The translations under genes and the position numbers were made by a program. The notes beneath the pieces were generated by a model. It worked only from the letters and a program-made list of their open reading frames with translations, was not told the DNA's origin and did not search any database. A stretch of DNA of 54,217 nt from Clostridia bacterium (GTDB lineage Bacteria; Bacillota; Clostridia; Oscillospirales; CAG-272), in contig JAFTNU010000014.1 of the NCBI GenBank assembly GCA_017451735.1, positions 1 through 54,217 on the forward strand, in the 5' to 3' direction. Positions within the stretch are counted from its first letter, which is position 1, and every line of letters begins with the position of its first letter. Positions 25,076 to 34,327 of the stretch are shown here, piece by piece.

Positions 25076-25234
25076 TTATTCCCGACTGAACCGGTCCTTT
25101 CCCACCCCACACAGTGGGCAGACAAAATCCTCGGGCAGATCCTCGAATTTTGTACCGGGAGCAATACCGTGTAAGGGGTCGCCCACCGCCTCGTCATAGA
25201 TCCAACCGCAAACATCGCAAAGGTATTTTTCCAT
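25076..25234 (-). CDS. rubredoxin
   Basis: A 52-residue rubredoxin that is easily missed because it is short. The two metal-binding loops CDVCGWIYD (C6, C9) and [11 protein letters not shown] (C39, C42) hold the iron, and [11 protein letters not shown] links them, exactly the family pattern. GGAGG precedes the ATG at good spacing. It passes electrons to flavodiiron proteins or rubrerythrin; an fprA gene lies 3 kb away. Its promoter is the mirror image of that of the divergent DUF421 gene. Confidence 0.95.
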   Translation of the reverse strand: MEKYLCDVCGWIYDEAVGDPLHGIAPGTKFEDLPEDFVCPLCGVGKDRFSRE

Positions 25235-25253
25235 ACCGTTCGCCTCCTTTTTT

Positions 25254-25313
25254 CTTTTAGTATATCCTTTTTGCCATGATTTTATTTTTCGGGAAAGAGG
25301 GATATACTAAAAG
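25254..25313. promoter_or_regulatory. two-fold symmetric divergent promoter
   Basis: A perfect 14-bp inverted repeat, CTTTTAGTATATCC at 25254-25267 and GGATATACTAAAAG at 25300-25313, flanks a 32-base centre. Each arm contains a TATACT -10 box (minus strand 25259-25264, plus strand 25303-25308) for rubredoxin and the DUF421 gene. The -35 regions are weak, so one regulator or sigma factor acting on both sides is likely. Confidence 0.72.
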
Positions 25314-25329
25314 CATTCGGAGGTGCTTT

Positions 25330-26004
25330 ATGGAATTTTTGAATCTCATACTCACATCGCTCCTTTCGGCAGCGGCATTATTTATCATCGCCAAGATCAT
25401 GGGGCACAAGCAAATGGCTCAGCTGGATTTTTTCGACTATATCAACGGCATCACCATAGGCTCCATTGCCGCGGAGCTTGCCACCGAGCTGGAGGCTCCC
25501 TGGAAGCCCTTGGTTGCCATGGCTGTTTACGGCGGATTATCGATCCTGCTCAGCAAGATCACACACAAGCTTCCCAGATCGCGAAAATTCATCAACGGTT
25601 CACCCGGGATCCTCCTTTGTGACGGCAAGCTCTATCGGCAGAACATGAAAAAGGCAAAGCTGGATCTGAGTGAGTTTATGGTCATGTGCCGCGAGCAGGG
25701 CTATTTTGATCTCAGAGACATCCGGGCGGCCTTTTTTGAATACAACGGCAAGCTGACCATTCTGCCCCAATCCGCCAAGCGCCCGGCCACCCCTGCGGAT
25801 CTGAAGCTGGTCCCCTCCCTCGACACCCTTTGCACCGAGATCATCATGGACGGTCGGATCATGGATGAGAATCTGCACCGCATGGGGCTGGATGCGACAT
25901 GGCTGAAGCAAGAGCTGAAGGCACGGGGATACGGCGATGCCAAGGCAATTTATCTGGGGCTTTGCGACGAGCAAAGACAGCTGATCCTGTTTCCAAACGC
26001 ATAA
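25330..26004 (+). CDS. DUF421 (YetF-like) membrane protein
   Basis: A 224-residue protein: three N-terminal helices (residues about 4-80), then a cytosolic domain with HKLPRSRKFINGSPGILLCDGKL, YRQNMKKAKLDLSEFMVMCREQGYFDLRDIRAAFFEYNGKLTIL, the diagnostic DUF421 text. Bacillus homologs (YetF, YrbG and others) stabilise spore germinant receptors or sit in spores; the work of this family is only partly known. The ATG at 25330 follows GGAGG. It reads away from rubredoxin from a symmetric promoter. Confidence 0.92.
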   Translation: MEFLNLILTSLLSAAALFIIAKIMGHKQMAQLDFFDYINGITIGSIAAELATELEAPWKPLVAMAVYGGLSILLSKITHKLPRSRKFINGSPGILLCDGKLYRQNMKKAKLDLSEFMVMCREQGYFDLRDIRAAFFEYNGKLTILPQSAKRPATPADLKLVPSLDTLCTEIIMDGRIMDENLHRMGLDATWLKQELKARGYGDAKAIYLGLCDEQRQLILFPNA

Positions 26005-26030
26005 AATAGGTGATCAAGGCTTGGCTAAGA

Positions 26031-26075
26031 CGGGGCGTGTGTCCTTGAGGACGCGCGCCCCGCTCCCTGTTTTCT
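26031..26075 (+). terminator. terminator after DUF421 gene
   Basis: GC-rich inverted repeat CGGGGCG..CGCCCCG with GTCC/GGAC inside (26031-26062), a TTGA loop and a short T-rich tail (26070-26077). Strong hairpin, weak U-tract. Confidence 0.6.
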
Positions 26076-26134
26076 TTGACCCCGAGCGCGATTCCGACAT
26101 ATAGTTTAAAGAGCCTTTATTTCAATCAAGGCTC
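26076..26134 (+). promoter_or_regulatory. promoter and leader hairpin of the vWA gene
   Basis: TTGACC (26076-26081), 18 bases and TATAGT (26100-26105) form a promoter. The short leader carries a GAGCCTT..AAGGCTC hairpin (26111-26134) immediately ahead of the ribosome binding site, which could shield it or stabilise the message. Confidence 0.7.
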
Positions 26135-26151
26135 GGAAAGGAAGACAGGAA

Positions 26152-27531
26152 ATGGGTATTACAAACTCCAACAAAGAAGTAAATGTCACGCAGATCGATT
26201 GCGGCGGCTCCTTCAAGATCAAGCTTTCGCTGACAGGCGAGCCGGATATTCTGTCCAACCCCACCGACATTGTGCTGATCCTGGACCGTTCGGGCAGCAT
26301 GGCGGGCAGTCCGCTGGCAAATCTCAAGAACGGTGCAAAAAAATTTATCGACATCATCGACGAAGCCACCGACAGCAATCGGGACGGTCAGATCGGCTAC
26401 GGCAGTCGGATCGGCATTGTCAGCTTCGACGGAACCGCCACCAAGGACACGGAGCTCATCACCTCTGTGGCAGATCTGAATGCCGCCGTGAATGCGCTGT
26501 CGGCAAACGGCTCCACCAACCACGCCGACGCCTTCACCAAGGCGCTGGAGCTCTTTGATCCCGCCTCGACCAATGCCAAGGTGATGGTCATGTTCACCGA
26601 CGGCAAGACCACCGCCGGCGGAGATCCCAACACGGTAGCCACCGCCGCAAAGGCGCAGGGCGTCATCATCTATGTCATCGGACTCTCGGGGAACGGCGGC
26701 ATTGACGAGCAGGCGCTGAAGGACTGGGCATCGGATCCCGACTCGGCCTATGTGGCCATCACTCCCGATGACGAGGAGCTGGAAAAGATCTTTGAAGATC
26801 TGGCCCGCAATATTGCTAAACCCGGTGCCACCGATATCGTCATTACCGACAAGGTAAACGCCTGCTTTAAGGTCACCGCGGTATCAATGCCCACCAAGGG
26901 AACGGCCAGCTTGGTAGACCCCACCACGGTGGAATGGAAGATCGACGAGCTGGGCGTGAAAAGCAGTGAAGGCGCCGTGCTGGAATTCACCGTAGAGCAC
27001 GTGGGCCCCTGCTCCGGCACGGTGGAGGTCAACGAGAGCACCACCTACGACGACGCCGAGGACAACAAGGTAACCTTTCCCTCCCCCGAGCTGACAGTGG
27101 ACTGCGGCACCGATGTATTTCCCGAGCCCTGCCCCGAGCCGGTCGAGCTGACCGTGAGCGGATGCGAGGACACGGTGGAATTCGATGCCGGTGATCTTTC
27201 ACTGGAATCTCTCGGACGCATCGTTCAGCTGGATGTCACGCTGCGCAATGTCTGCCCCCATAAGCGGGTAGCACTGGCAGTCCTCCTCAACGAGGTGGAT
27301 GCCTGCGGATGTGAGCACAAGCGGGGGCTCAAAACGCTGACCGTTCCCGCCCATACGCGTTCGGGCTGTCATGATGTAACGGTCCGCTGCATCAAATTCG
27401 TCCTCCCCGAGGACCTGGATGCTTCGGGATGCGCCTGTTCGATCTGCGGTACCCGCAAGCTCAAGGCCCGCTTTATTGCCAACTATATCGACAACGACTT
27501 TGAGTGCTGCAAGGCCACCACGAAAATCTAA
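26152..27531 (+). CDS. von Willebrand factor A domain protein with Cys-rich tail
   Basis: A 459-residue protein. Residues about 38-215 are a vWA domain with a complete metal-ion-dependent adhesion site: DRSGS (D45, S47, S49), T122 in GSTNH and D150 in FTDGK. A beta-rich middle (about 220-315) resembles a DUF11-like conserved-repeat domain. The C-terminal 140 residues hold many Cys, including CGCEHKR, GCHDVTVRC, SGCACSICG and ECC. There is no signal peptide, transmembrane helix or LPXTG. Cys-rich proteins made without a signal in Clostridia are often spore surface layers; that role is a guess. It is monocistronic, with its own promoter and terminator. Confidence 0.85.
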   Translation: MGITNSNKEVNVTQIDCGGSFKIKLSLTGEPDILSNPTDIVLILDRSGSMAGSPLANLKNGAKKFIDIIDEATDSNRDGQIGYGSRIGIVSFDGTATKDTELITSVADLNAAVNALSANGSTNHADAFTKALELFDPASTNAKVMVMFTDGKTTAGGDPNTVATAAKAQGVIIYVIGLSGNGGIDEQALKDWASDPDSAYVAITPDDEELEKIFEDLARNIAKPGATDIVITDKVNACFKVTAVSMPTKGTASLVDPTTVEWKIDELGVKSSEGAVLEFTVEHVGPCSGTVEVNESTTYDDAEDNKVTFPSPELTVDCGTDVFPEPCPEPVELTVSGCEDTVEFDAGDLSLESLGRIVQLDVTLRNVCPHKRVALAVLLNEVDACGCEHKRGLKTLTVPAHTRSGCHDVTVRCIKFVLPEDLDASGCACSICGTRKLKARFIANYIDNDFECCKATTKI

Positions 27532-27592
27532 CCGAAAAGAGGCTCTCACACAGCGTCCTACGATCAAGCATGTCTAACCGATCCAAAAACGC

Positions 27593-27629
27593 AAAGACAC
27601 CTGTGGCAAATTATGCCACAGGTGTCTTT
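27593..27629. terminator. strong terminator after the vWA gene
   Basis: A perfect 16-bp stem (27593-27608 with 27614-27629) with a five-base loop, A-run and T-run on its sides. It serves the vWA gene and, on the other strand, the ZIP gene. Confidence 0.9.
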
Positions 27630-27676
27630 TTTGCATACTGACTGCCATATCGCAGATGCGCCGATGAGCGACAGGA

Positions 27677-28429
27677 TCATCCCAATAAGACGTCTGTCAC
27701 CAGCATCAGGCAAAACCCCACAAGCAACGCATAGGTAGCACCGCGCTCACTGCCGTGAGCATGGGTCTCGGGGATCATCTCGTCGCTGACCACATAAAGC
27801 ATGGTTCCCCCCGCAAAGGCCAGAGCAAAGGGCAGGATGGCAGAGGCGATGCTCACGGCAAAATATCCGATCAGGGTGCCCACCACCTCGATCAGACCTG
27901 TCAGCGCCGCACAGGCAAAGGTCTTACGCGGTGACACGCCCGCGGCCAGCATGGGGCCGATAATGACCATCCCCTCGGGGATATTCTGCAAAGCGATACC
28001 GCCCGCTATCAAGAGCGCCTGGGTGGTATTACCCGAACCGAAGCCCACACCCGCCGCAATGCCCTCCGGCAGATTATGAATGGCAATGGCAGTGACAAAC
28101 AACAGCACTTTACTCAGATTGGCGTTATGATGCGACTCCGTATCCTGCCCCACCATTTTGTGCAGATGAGGCACCAGCTTATCCACCAAATTGATGCACA
28201 AAGCACCCGCGAAAATACCTCCCACGGTAATAAGCAGACCAAACCTTCCCCCATATTCCAGGGAAGGCAGGATCAATCCCAGTACCGCCGCAGACAGCAT
28301 GACGCCCGCGGCAAAGGACAGCACGATGTCCGAAAACTTGTGGGAAATATTTTTAAAGATAAATCCGATCAGCGCTCCGATCACGGTGGCGCCCCCCACC
28401 CCGAGGGCAGTCAATAAAACCATTTCCAT
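27677..28429 (-). CDS. ZIP family metal transporter
   Basis: A 250-residue, eight-helix divalent-cation importer of the ZupT/GufA branch. The metal-binding HNLPEG motif of helix 4 and QNIPEG of helix 5 are intact, with a His-rich loop HHNANL between helices 3 and 4. Family members take up zinc, iron or manganese. It lies 27 bases after the fprA gene on one strand, so it is likely cotranscribed with it, linking metal supply to the diiron enzyme. Confidence 0.92.
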   Translation of the reverse strand: MEMVLLTALGVGGATVIGALIGFIFKNISHKFSDIVLSFAAGVMLSAAVLGLILPSLEYGGRFGLLITVGGIFAGALCINLVDKLVPHLHKMVGQDTESHHNANLSKVLLFVTAIAIHNLPEGIAAGVGFGSGNTTQALLIAGGIALQNIPEGMVIIGPMLAAGVSPRKTFACAALTGLIEVVGTLIGYFAVSIASAILPFALAFAGGTMLYVVSDEMIPETHAHGSERGATYALLVGFCLMLVTDVLLG

Positions 28430-28456
28430 AGCCGTCTCCTTATGGGTCAGGGAGCA

Positions 28457-29617
28457 TCAGTTCCCCCGACAAAGCTCCCGGGCAAGCGCCTCAAGCTGTG
28501 CTCTGCTTTGCTCGTTGAGTGCAGACATGATCTTGACGGTCGCCTCGGTGTAGGTCAGCTCCTTGCACTTTTCCAGCAGGCCCTTCATGACCTTGGTAGC
28601 GACAGGTGCCCAGGTACCGTTTTCTATAAAGCCCACGGTGCGCTTTTGGAAATTGCGCTCGGTCAGGTGCAGGATGAAATCCCGCATGAACGGAAAGATC
28701 TCATTGTTGTAGGTGGTCGTGGCAAGCACCAGCTTGCCGTAGCGGAAGGCATCCTCCACGGCCTCGGCCATATCGCAACGGGCCAGATCGTTGATCACCA
28801 CCTTGGGGCACCCCTTGGCCTTCAGCAGCTCGGCCAGCTCCAGCACCGCCTGCTTCGTGTTTCCGTAGATCGAGGTATATGCAATCACCACGCCCTCGCT
28901 CTCCACACGGTAGCCGGACCAAATGTCATAAAGATTGATATAATAACCGAGATTTTCGGTCAGCACAGGGCCGTGCAGGGGGCAGATGATCTGGATATCC
29001 AGCGCGGACGCCTTTTTGAGCAGGGCCTGCACCTGAGCCCCGAACTTGCCCACAATGCCGATATAGTAGCGTCTTGCCTCGCAAGCCCAGTCCTCTTCTA
29101 CATCAAGTGCACCGAATTTTCCGAAACCGTCGGCCGAAAACAGGACCTTATCGGTGCTGTCATAGGTGACGATGACCTCGGGCCAATGAACCATGGGGGC
29201 AGTGACAAAGGTCAATTGATGCCGACCAAGGGAAAGCGTGCTCCCCTCACCCACGATCAGCTGCCTGTCGGCAAAATCGGTGCCGAAGAAGTTCTTCATC
29301 ATGCCAAAAGCCTGCTTCGACGACACGATCACCGCATTCGGATAGGCCTCGGCAAAGCGCCGGATGTTTGCCGAATGATCGGGCTCCATGTGCTGAACGA
29401 TCAGATAATCGGGGGCCTTATTACCCAGGGTATTTTTGATATTTCCCAACCATTCCTCGCCAAAACGGGCGTCAACGGTATCAAAAATCGCAATTTTTTC
29501 ATCCACGACGGCATAGGAATTGTACGCCATACCGTTGGGAACGGCATATTGCCCCTCAAACAGGTCCACCTCGTGATCGTTCACACCGATGTATTGAATA
29601 TCCTTCGTAATTTTCAT
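28457..29617 (-). CDS. fprA: flavodiiron protein (A-type flavoprotein, O2/NO reductase)
   Basis: A 386-residue FprA. The N-terminal beta-lactamase-fold domain has the diiron ligands HMEPDH (H76, E78, D80, H81), H144, D163 and H215. A flavodoxin domain follows from about 243 with the FMN loop YTSIYGNTK. It reduces oxygen to water (or nitric oxide to nitrous oxide) with electrons from rubredoxin, protecting an anaerobe. A clear promoter precedes it: TTGCTT, 17 bases, TATAAT. The ZIP gene follows. Rubredoxin is encoded nearby, its expected partner. Confidence 0.95.
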   Translation of the reverse strand: MKITKDIQYIGVNDHEVDLFEGQYAVPNGMAYNSYAVVDEKIAIFDTVDARFGEEWLGNIKNTLGNKAPDYLIVQHMEPDHSANIRRFAEAYPNAVIVSSKQAFGMMKNFFGTDFADRQLIVGEGSTLSLGRHQLTFVTAPMVHWPEVIVTYDSTDKVLFSADGFGKFGALDVEEDWACEARRYYIGIVGKFGAQVQALLKKASALDIQIICPLHGPVLTENLGYYINLYDIWSGYRVESEGVVIAYTSIYGNTKQAVLELAELLKAKGCPKVVINDLARCDMAEAVEDAFRYGKLVLATTTYNNEIFPFMRDFILHLTERNFQKRTVGFIENGTWAPVATKVMKGLLEKCKELTYTEATVKIMSALNEQSRAQLEALARELCRGN

Positions 29618-29646
29618 GGCTTCCTCCGAGATCTGTGATTGCCTCT

Positions 29647-29675
29647 ATTATAGCATATACAAAACAAAAAAGCAA
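29647..29675 (-). promoter_or_regulatory. fprA promoter
   Basis: On the minus strand TTGCTT (29670-29675), a 17-base spacer and TATAAT (29647-29652), with the GGAGG of fprA about 20 bases below. Good match to a housekeeping promoter. Confidence 0.8.
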
Positions 29676-29825
29676 GAGAACAAGCCACATCCCATAAATA
29701 AGAAGCGATGGAGACAATTGGTGCGTCGGCTATCGGGCAAGAGGAACAAGGCGCTCCCGCCCGTCCCTTTATTCGTCGATCACGTCCCAAGCTCTTCTCC
29801 GCCCCGCGCAATTGCAGAATGTGGC

Positions 29826-29853
29826 TTGACAAGAGCCTCATTTATGATAAAAT
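29826..29853 (+). promoter_or_regulatory. promoter of the ArsB/NhaD-type permease
   Basis: Perfect TTGACA (29826-29831), 16 bases, TAAAAT (29848-29853), about 35 bases ahead of the ATG. The 170 bases between fprA and this promoter show no gene. Confidence 0.78.
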
Positions 29854-29887
29854 AATAGTAGATCGCTGTCGAAAGAAAGGAAGTACT

Positions 29888-31168
29888 ATGATACCTGCCA
29901 TCATTCTGTTTGCCATAACATACGTTCTGATGCTGATCTTCAGCAAATATCGCCCCTTTATCGCCCTTGGCTCGGGGCTTATCTTTATCGTGACCGGAAT
30001 GCTCCCGGCAAATGAGATCCTTTCCTCCATCGACTTCAATGTACTCCTGATGATAGCGGGTACCATGGGGCTTGTGGCACTCTTTATCGAAAGCAAGATG
30101 CCCGCGCTTCTGGCCGACCTGATCATGGAAAAGGTCCCCAATGTCATGTGGGCCGCGGTATCGCTCGCGCTGTTCGCCGGCATCATCTCGGCTTTTGTGG
30201 ATAATGTCGCCACCGTGCTGATGGTAGCTCCGGTGGCCCTGGCGATCTGCAAAAAGCTGAACACCAACCCGGTGCCCTTCATCATCGGCATCGCCGTTTC
30301 CTCCAATTTGCAGGGTGCGGCTACTCTGGTGGGCGATACCACCGCCATCATGCTGGGCTCGGCACTGGATATGACATTTATGGATTTCTTCTGGTATGAG
30401 GGCCGCCCCTCCATCTTCTTTGCCGTGGAGCTGGGTGCCGTGCTTTCGGCACTGATCCTTGCCTTTCTCTTCCGCCGCGAGAAGGATCCCATTCCCAAGA
30501 TATTCGAGCGCACCAAGGTCAGCGACTATGTCCCCACCATCCTGCTTGTCGGCACCATCGTGCTCCTGATCTGCGCATCCTTTGCCCCCGATTCCTGGCA
30601 TCTGCCCGCCGAGATCAACGGTATCATCTGCTGTGCGGTACTGCTGATCGGGCTGATCTATAACATGATCAAGAAAAAGACCATCCGTGCCGTTATCGCC
30701 CCGCTCAAGGAGATCGACTTCAACACGCTGGGGCTATTGCTGGGGCTCTTCCTGATGATCGGCGGCATATCGGCACAGGGCGTCATCCGTGAGGCGGCCA
30801 ATCTGCTGGCCAAGGCGGGGGGAGAGCATCTGTTCCTGCTGTATACCATCATCGTCTGGGCCTCGGTGCTGATCTCGGCATTTATTGACAACATCCCTTA
30901 TGTAGCTACCATGATCCCCGTCATCGGCGGATTGGCCGCCACCCTCAGGGTGGATCCCACACCTCTTTATTTCGGCCTCCTGTCGGGGGCAACACTGGGC
31001 GGTAACTGCACCCCCATCGGTGCTTCCGCCAATATTACGGGCATCGGCATCCTGCGTCGGGAAGGCTACGAGGTCAAAAACAAAGACTTCTTCAGAATCG
31101 GCATTCCCTTCACGCTGGCGGCAATCATCCCCGCTTACCTGTATATTTGGTTGATCTACGGTCTGTAA
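29888..31168 (+). CDS. ArsB/NhaD/SLC13-type ion transporter
   Basis: A 426-residue permease with eleven to twelve helices. Two inverted half-repeats each contain an AFVDNVATVLMVAPVA or AFIDNIPYVATMIPVIG block and a NLQGAATLVGDTTA or LGGNCTPIGASANI block, the double signature of the ion transporter superfamily (ArsB, NhaD, CitM). This branch includes sodium/proton antiporters and arsenite or anion exporters; no ars gene lies nearby, so the ion is not known. The ATG at 29888 follows AAAGGA below a good promoter. Confidence 0.9.
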   Translation: MIPAIILFAITYVLMLIFSKYRPFIALGSGLIFIVTGMLPANEILSSIDFNVLLMIAGTMGLVALFIESKMPALLADLIMEKVPNVMWAAVSLALFAGIISAFVDNVATVLMVAPVALAICKKLNTNPVPFIIGIAVSSNLQGAATLVGDTTAIMLGSALDMTFMDFFWYEGRPSIFFAVELGAVLSALILAFLFRREKDPIPKIFERTKVSDYVPTILLVGTIVLLICASFAPDSWHLPAEINGIICCAVLLIGLIYNMIKKKTIRAVIAPLKEIDFNTLGLLLGLFLMIGGISAQGVIREAANLLAKAGGEHLFLLYTIIVWASVLISAFIDNIPYVATMIPVIGGLAATLRVDPTPLYFGLLSGATLGGNCTPIGASANITGIGILRREGYEVKNKDFFRIGIPFTLAAIIPAYLYIWLIYGL

Positions 31169-31184
31169 AAAACGAATACGTATC

Positions 31185-31223
31185 AAAAAAGAGGCGATTT
31201 TTGAATAAAAATCGCCTCTTTTT
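31185..31223. terminator. bidirectional terminator
   Basis: AAAAAAGAGGCGATTTTT pairs with its complement (31185-31202 and 31207-31223) around GAAT. It lies between the permease and the convergent AraC gene and contains U-tracts in both directions; the AraC stop codon is at its edge. Confidence 0.85.
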
Positions 31224-32074
31224 CATTTCTCAAACAAACGTCGGTATTCCCGCGGTGTCACGCCCTTGTAACGCTTGAATATTTTGCAGAAATAACTGAT
31301 ATCATTAAACCCGCTGTCCAGTGCCGCCTCGGTGATATTGCGGTTGCCCTGCGCCATATAAAGGCAGGCTCGCTCCACCCGCAACCGATTGATATAATCA
31401 ATGGGACTGTTGCCTGTATACGCCTTGAAAAAGCGGCATAAATATTTCCCGTTGGTCCCCGCGACCGCGGCCATCTGCTCCAATGTGATTTTCTCGGTAT
31501 AGTTTTCCTCGATCCAATCCAAAAGAAGGGTCATCACCTGCCGTTTTTGACCGGCACGCCCGCTTTTTTCGGGGAGCTCGACACGCCCTTCACGAAACAA
31601 CCAGCAAACGATCCCGGCGATATCGCTATAGGCCTGCAGTTCAAAGCATTCCCGTTCCTCACGCAAGCAGGAGAACAGGTCCTCTACCATCCCCAAAATG
31701 GGATCATCCCCCGAAACGGGGGTATTTTTCACCTCTCCCGAAAGCAAGGAAAGCACGTATTCCGTGATTTTTCCGGGACCGTGCTTGGAAAGCATGGTCA
31801 GATCAAAGACCACACACTCATAAAAGGCATCAAGGGGCTCGGCACGGTGCAGGACCTCGCTCCCCACAAAAGCGATCTCCCCTGCCCCAAGACAGTGCTC
31901 GGCATTGTCAAGATACAGATGGAGCCTGCCGGAAAGCACCCGCACGATCTCCAGCTCCCTGTGCCAGTGCAGAGGCATTTCATAGCGGGGATGGCTGCTG
32001 TCGATATAGTAATATTCCACGGGAAAATCGGGGGCCCCGTGGCGGCGATCCTCTTTGTATCCGAGTTTTTTCAT
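31223..32074 (-). CDS. AraC family transcriptional regulator (fucI-associated)
   Basis: A 283-residue activator: N-terminal cupin sensor with MPLHWHRELEIVRVLSG and GEIAFVGSEVLHRAEP, and a C-terminal double helix-turn-helix (about 185-283) with ITLEQMAAVAGTNGKYLCRFFKAYTG and ITEAALDSGFNDISYFCKIFKRYKGVTPREYRR. It is divergent from L-fucose isomerase over 115 bases, so it probably activates fucI in response to fucose or a related sugar. The ATG at 32074 follows GAGAGG. Confidence 0.92.
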   Translation of the reverse strand: MKKLGYKEDRRHGAPDFPVEYYYIDSSHPRYEMPLHWHRELEIVRVLSGRLHLYLDNAEHCLGAGEIAFVGSEVLHRAEPLDAFYECVVFDLTMLSKHGPGKITEYVLSLLSGEVKNTPVSGDDPILGMVEDLFSCLREERECFELQAYSDIAGIVCWLFREGRVELPEKSGRAGQKRQVMTLLLDWIEENYTEKITLEQMAAVAGTNGKYLCRFFKAYTGNSPIDYINRLRVERACLYMAQGNRNITEAALDSGFNDISYFCKIFKRYKGVTPREYRRLFEK

Positions 32075-32188
32075 TCTCAAGCCTCTCAAAGTGAATATCG
32101 TTATACTTTTTCCATCAATCGTACAAGTATTTTAGCACAAAATATACTATAATGCAAGTGTAAAATAAAAAAATCGGGAGGTTTTCTT
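32075..32188. promoter_or_regulatory. AraC-fucI divergent control region
   Basis: AT-rich. A TATAAT-like box lies near 32149-32154 on the plus strand without a good -35, as expected for an activator-dependent promoter. GGGAGG ahead of fucI is clear. No riboswitch is seen. Confidence 0.55.
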
Positions 32189-33985
32189 ATGGCTGAGAAC
32201 AGACTTGTTGGCGATTATCCCGTAATCGGCATCCGCCCCACCATCGATGGCAGACGCGGCGTGCTGAAGGTGCGCGAATCGCTGGAAGAGCAAACCATGA
32301 ACATGGCGAAAAACGCCGCCAGACTTTTCACCGAGAACCTGAGATATTCCAACGGTGAGCCGGTGAAGGTCATCATTGCCGACACCACCATCGGTCGCGT
32401 GGGTGAGGCGGCGGCTTGTGCCGACAAATTCCGCAAGGCTGGCGTTGACATTACCCTGACCGTGACCCCCTGCTGGTGCTACGGTGCGGAAACCATGGAT
32501 ATGGACCCCAACACCATCAAGGCCGTCTGGGGCTTCAACGGTACCGAGCGCCCCGGTGCGGTGTATCTGGCGTCTGTGCTTGCCACTCATGCACAAAAGG
32601 GGCTACCCGCCTTCGGCATTTACGGTCATGACGTCCGGGACTGTGACGATACCGAAATTCCCGCAGACGTACGCGAAAAATTGTTACGTTTCGGCCGTGC
32701 CGCCATTGCCGCCGCCACCATGCGGGGCAAATCTTATCTGCAGATCGGTTCGATCTGCATGGGTATCGGCGGCTCGATCATCGACACCGATTTTATTGAG
32801 GATTACCTGGGCATGCGTGTGGAATCGGTGGACGAGGTGGAGATCATCCGCCGCATGACCGAGGAGGTCTATGACAAGGCCGAATACGAAAAGGCTCTGA
32901 AATGGGTCAAGAAAAACTGCATCGAGGGATTCGATAAGAACCCAACAGAGCTGCAAAGATCACGCGCACAGAAGGATGCCGACTGGGAATTTGTGGTCAA
33001 GATGATGGTCATCATCAAAGACCTGATGAACGGCAACAGAAATCTGCCCGCGGGATGCGAGGAAGAAGCGGTAGGACATAACGCCATCGCCGCCGGCTTC
33101 CAGGGTCAGCGCCAGTGGACCGACTTCTACCCCAACTGCGACTTCCCCGAATCCATGCTGAACACCTCCTTTGACTGGAACGGTGCCCGCGAGCCCTACA
33201 TCCTCGCCACCGAGAACGATGTTCTCAACGGCATCGGCATGCTCTTTATGAAATTGCTGACCAACCGCGCACAGATGTTCGCCGACGTACGCACCTACTG
33301 GAGCGGTGATGCGGTCAAGCGCGTGACCGGCTATGAGATCACCGGCAAGGCCAAGGAGGCCGACGGCTTTATTCATCTGATCAATTCGGGCGCCTGCTGT
33401 CTGGATGCCAACGGCGCCGCCAAGGACGAAAACGGAAATCCCGTGATGAAGCCCTGGTATGAGGTCACCGAGGCGGACCAGAAGGCCATTATGGAGCAGT
33501 CCACCTGGAACTATGCCGACCTCGGCTACTTCCGCGGCGGCGGATACTCCTCCCGCTTTGTGACCAAGGCAGAGATGCCCGCCACCATGATCCGCCTCAA
33601 TCTAGTCAAGGGTCTGGGTCCCGTTCTCCAGATCGCCGAGGGCTGGACGGTAGAGCTCCCCGACGAGGTCACCGACGCCCTTTGGAAGCGCACCGACTAC
33701 ACCTGGCCCTGCACCTGGTTCGCCCCCCGCGTGACCGGTGAGGGTGCCTTCAAGACCGCCTACGATGTGATGAACAACTGGGGTGCCAATCACGGTGCCA
33801 TTTCCTACGGTCACATCGGCGCCGATCTGATCACCCTGTGCTCTATGCTCCGCATCCCCGTTTGCATGCACAATGTTCCCGAGGAAAAGATCTTCCGTCC
33901 CGCCGCCTGGAATGCTTTCGGCATGGATAAAGAGGGACAGGACTACCGCGCCTGTGCCGCTTACGGACCGCAGTTCAAGAAATGA
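32189..33985 (+). CDS. fucI: L-fucose isomerase
   Basis: FucI interconverts L-fucose and L-fuculose (also D-arabinose and ribulose), the first step of fucose use from host mucin glycans. The 598-residue protein has the full family length and blocks: [70 protein letters not shown] (catalytic Glu and Asp region) and TFDWNG-like [10 protein letters not shown], with the metal-site His near the C-terminus in [16 protein letters not shown]. No fuculokinase or aldolase is in the window. Control is presumably by the divergent AraC gene. Confidence 0.96.
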   Translation: MAENRLVGDYPVIGIRPTIDGRRGVLKVRESLEEQTMNMAKNAARLFTENLRYSNGEPVKVIIADTTIGRVGEAAACADKFRKAGVDITLTVTPCWCYGAETMDMDPNTIKAVWGFNGTERPGAVYLASVLATHAQKGLPAFGIYGHDVRDCDDTEIPADVREKLLRFGRAAIAAATMRGKSYLQIGSICMGIGGSIIDTDFIEDYLGMRVESVDEVEIIRRMTEEVYDKAEYEKALKWVKKNCIEGFDKNPTELQRSRAQKDADWEFVVKMMVIIKDLMNGNRNLPAGCEEEAVGHNAIAAGFQGQRQWTDFYPNCDFPESMLNTSFDWNGAREPYILATENDVLNGIGMLFMKLLTNRAQMFADVRTYWSGDAVKRVTGYEITGKAKEADGFIHLINSGACCLDANGAAKDENGNPVMKPWYEVTEADQKAIMEQSTWNYADLGYFRGGGYSSRFVTKAEMPATMIRLNLVKGLGPVLQIAEGWTVELPDEVTDALWKRTDYTWPCTWFAPRVTGEGAFKTAYDVMNNWGANHGAISYGHIGADLITLCSMLRIPVCMHNVPEEKIFRPAAWNAFGMDKEGQDYRACAAYGPQFKK

Positions 33986-34028
33986 ACATTTCCCGACCGC
34001 AGATTTGAAAATTTCAAAATGACTTTAT

Positions 34029-34075
34029 GCAAAAGCCCCCTGCCCCAAGCGTTGCTTTGGGCAGGGGGCTTTTGC
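34029..34075 (+). terminator. terminator after fucI
   Basis: A perfect stem GCAAAAGCCCCCTGCCC with its complement encloses a 13-base loop (34029-34075). The T-run is inside the stem; strong hairpin. Confidence 0.78.
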
Positions 34076-34327
34076 GTTAAAGAGAATGGGGGGCGAAGAT
34101 CCTTTCGCCTCCCGATTCTTCCAACAAATTCCTATGTCGTTTTACCAAATGTTTATTCCATGTTTTATTACCAATTTTCCATTTTTTGATTATAATATTC
34201 CAATTTATTTTTCGGTGTTTTTAAAAAATCAGTTTGGTCTTTCCATCAAATAGCTTTTGTCGATAAACCCGGCCCACTGGTTGTTTTTGCAAAGCAAGAA
34301 ACGCGTTCGGAGCGGTTGAGCATCAGA
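34076..34327. other. intergenic region between fucI and LysR
   Basis: No coding frame of note. A second hairpin at 34084-34118 (GAATCGGGAGGCGAA-type stem) could end the LysR transcript on the minus strand. The rest (34120-34327) is AT-rich and unexplained. Confidence 0.5.

Noticed and set aside
28442-29638. Plus-strand frame of 398 codons
   Set aside because: Antisense of the flavodiiron gene, which has all diiron ligands on the minus strand.
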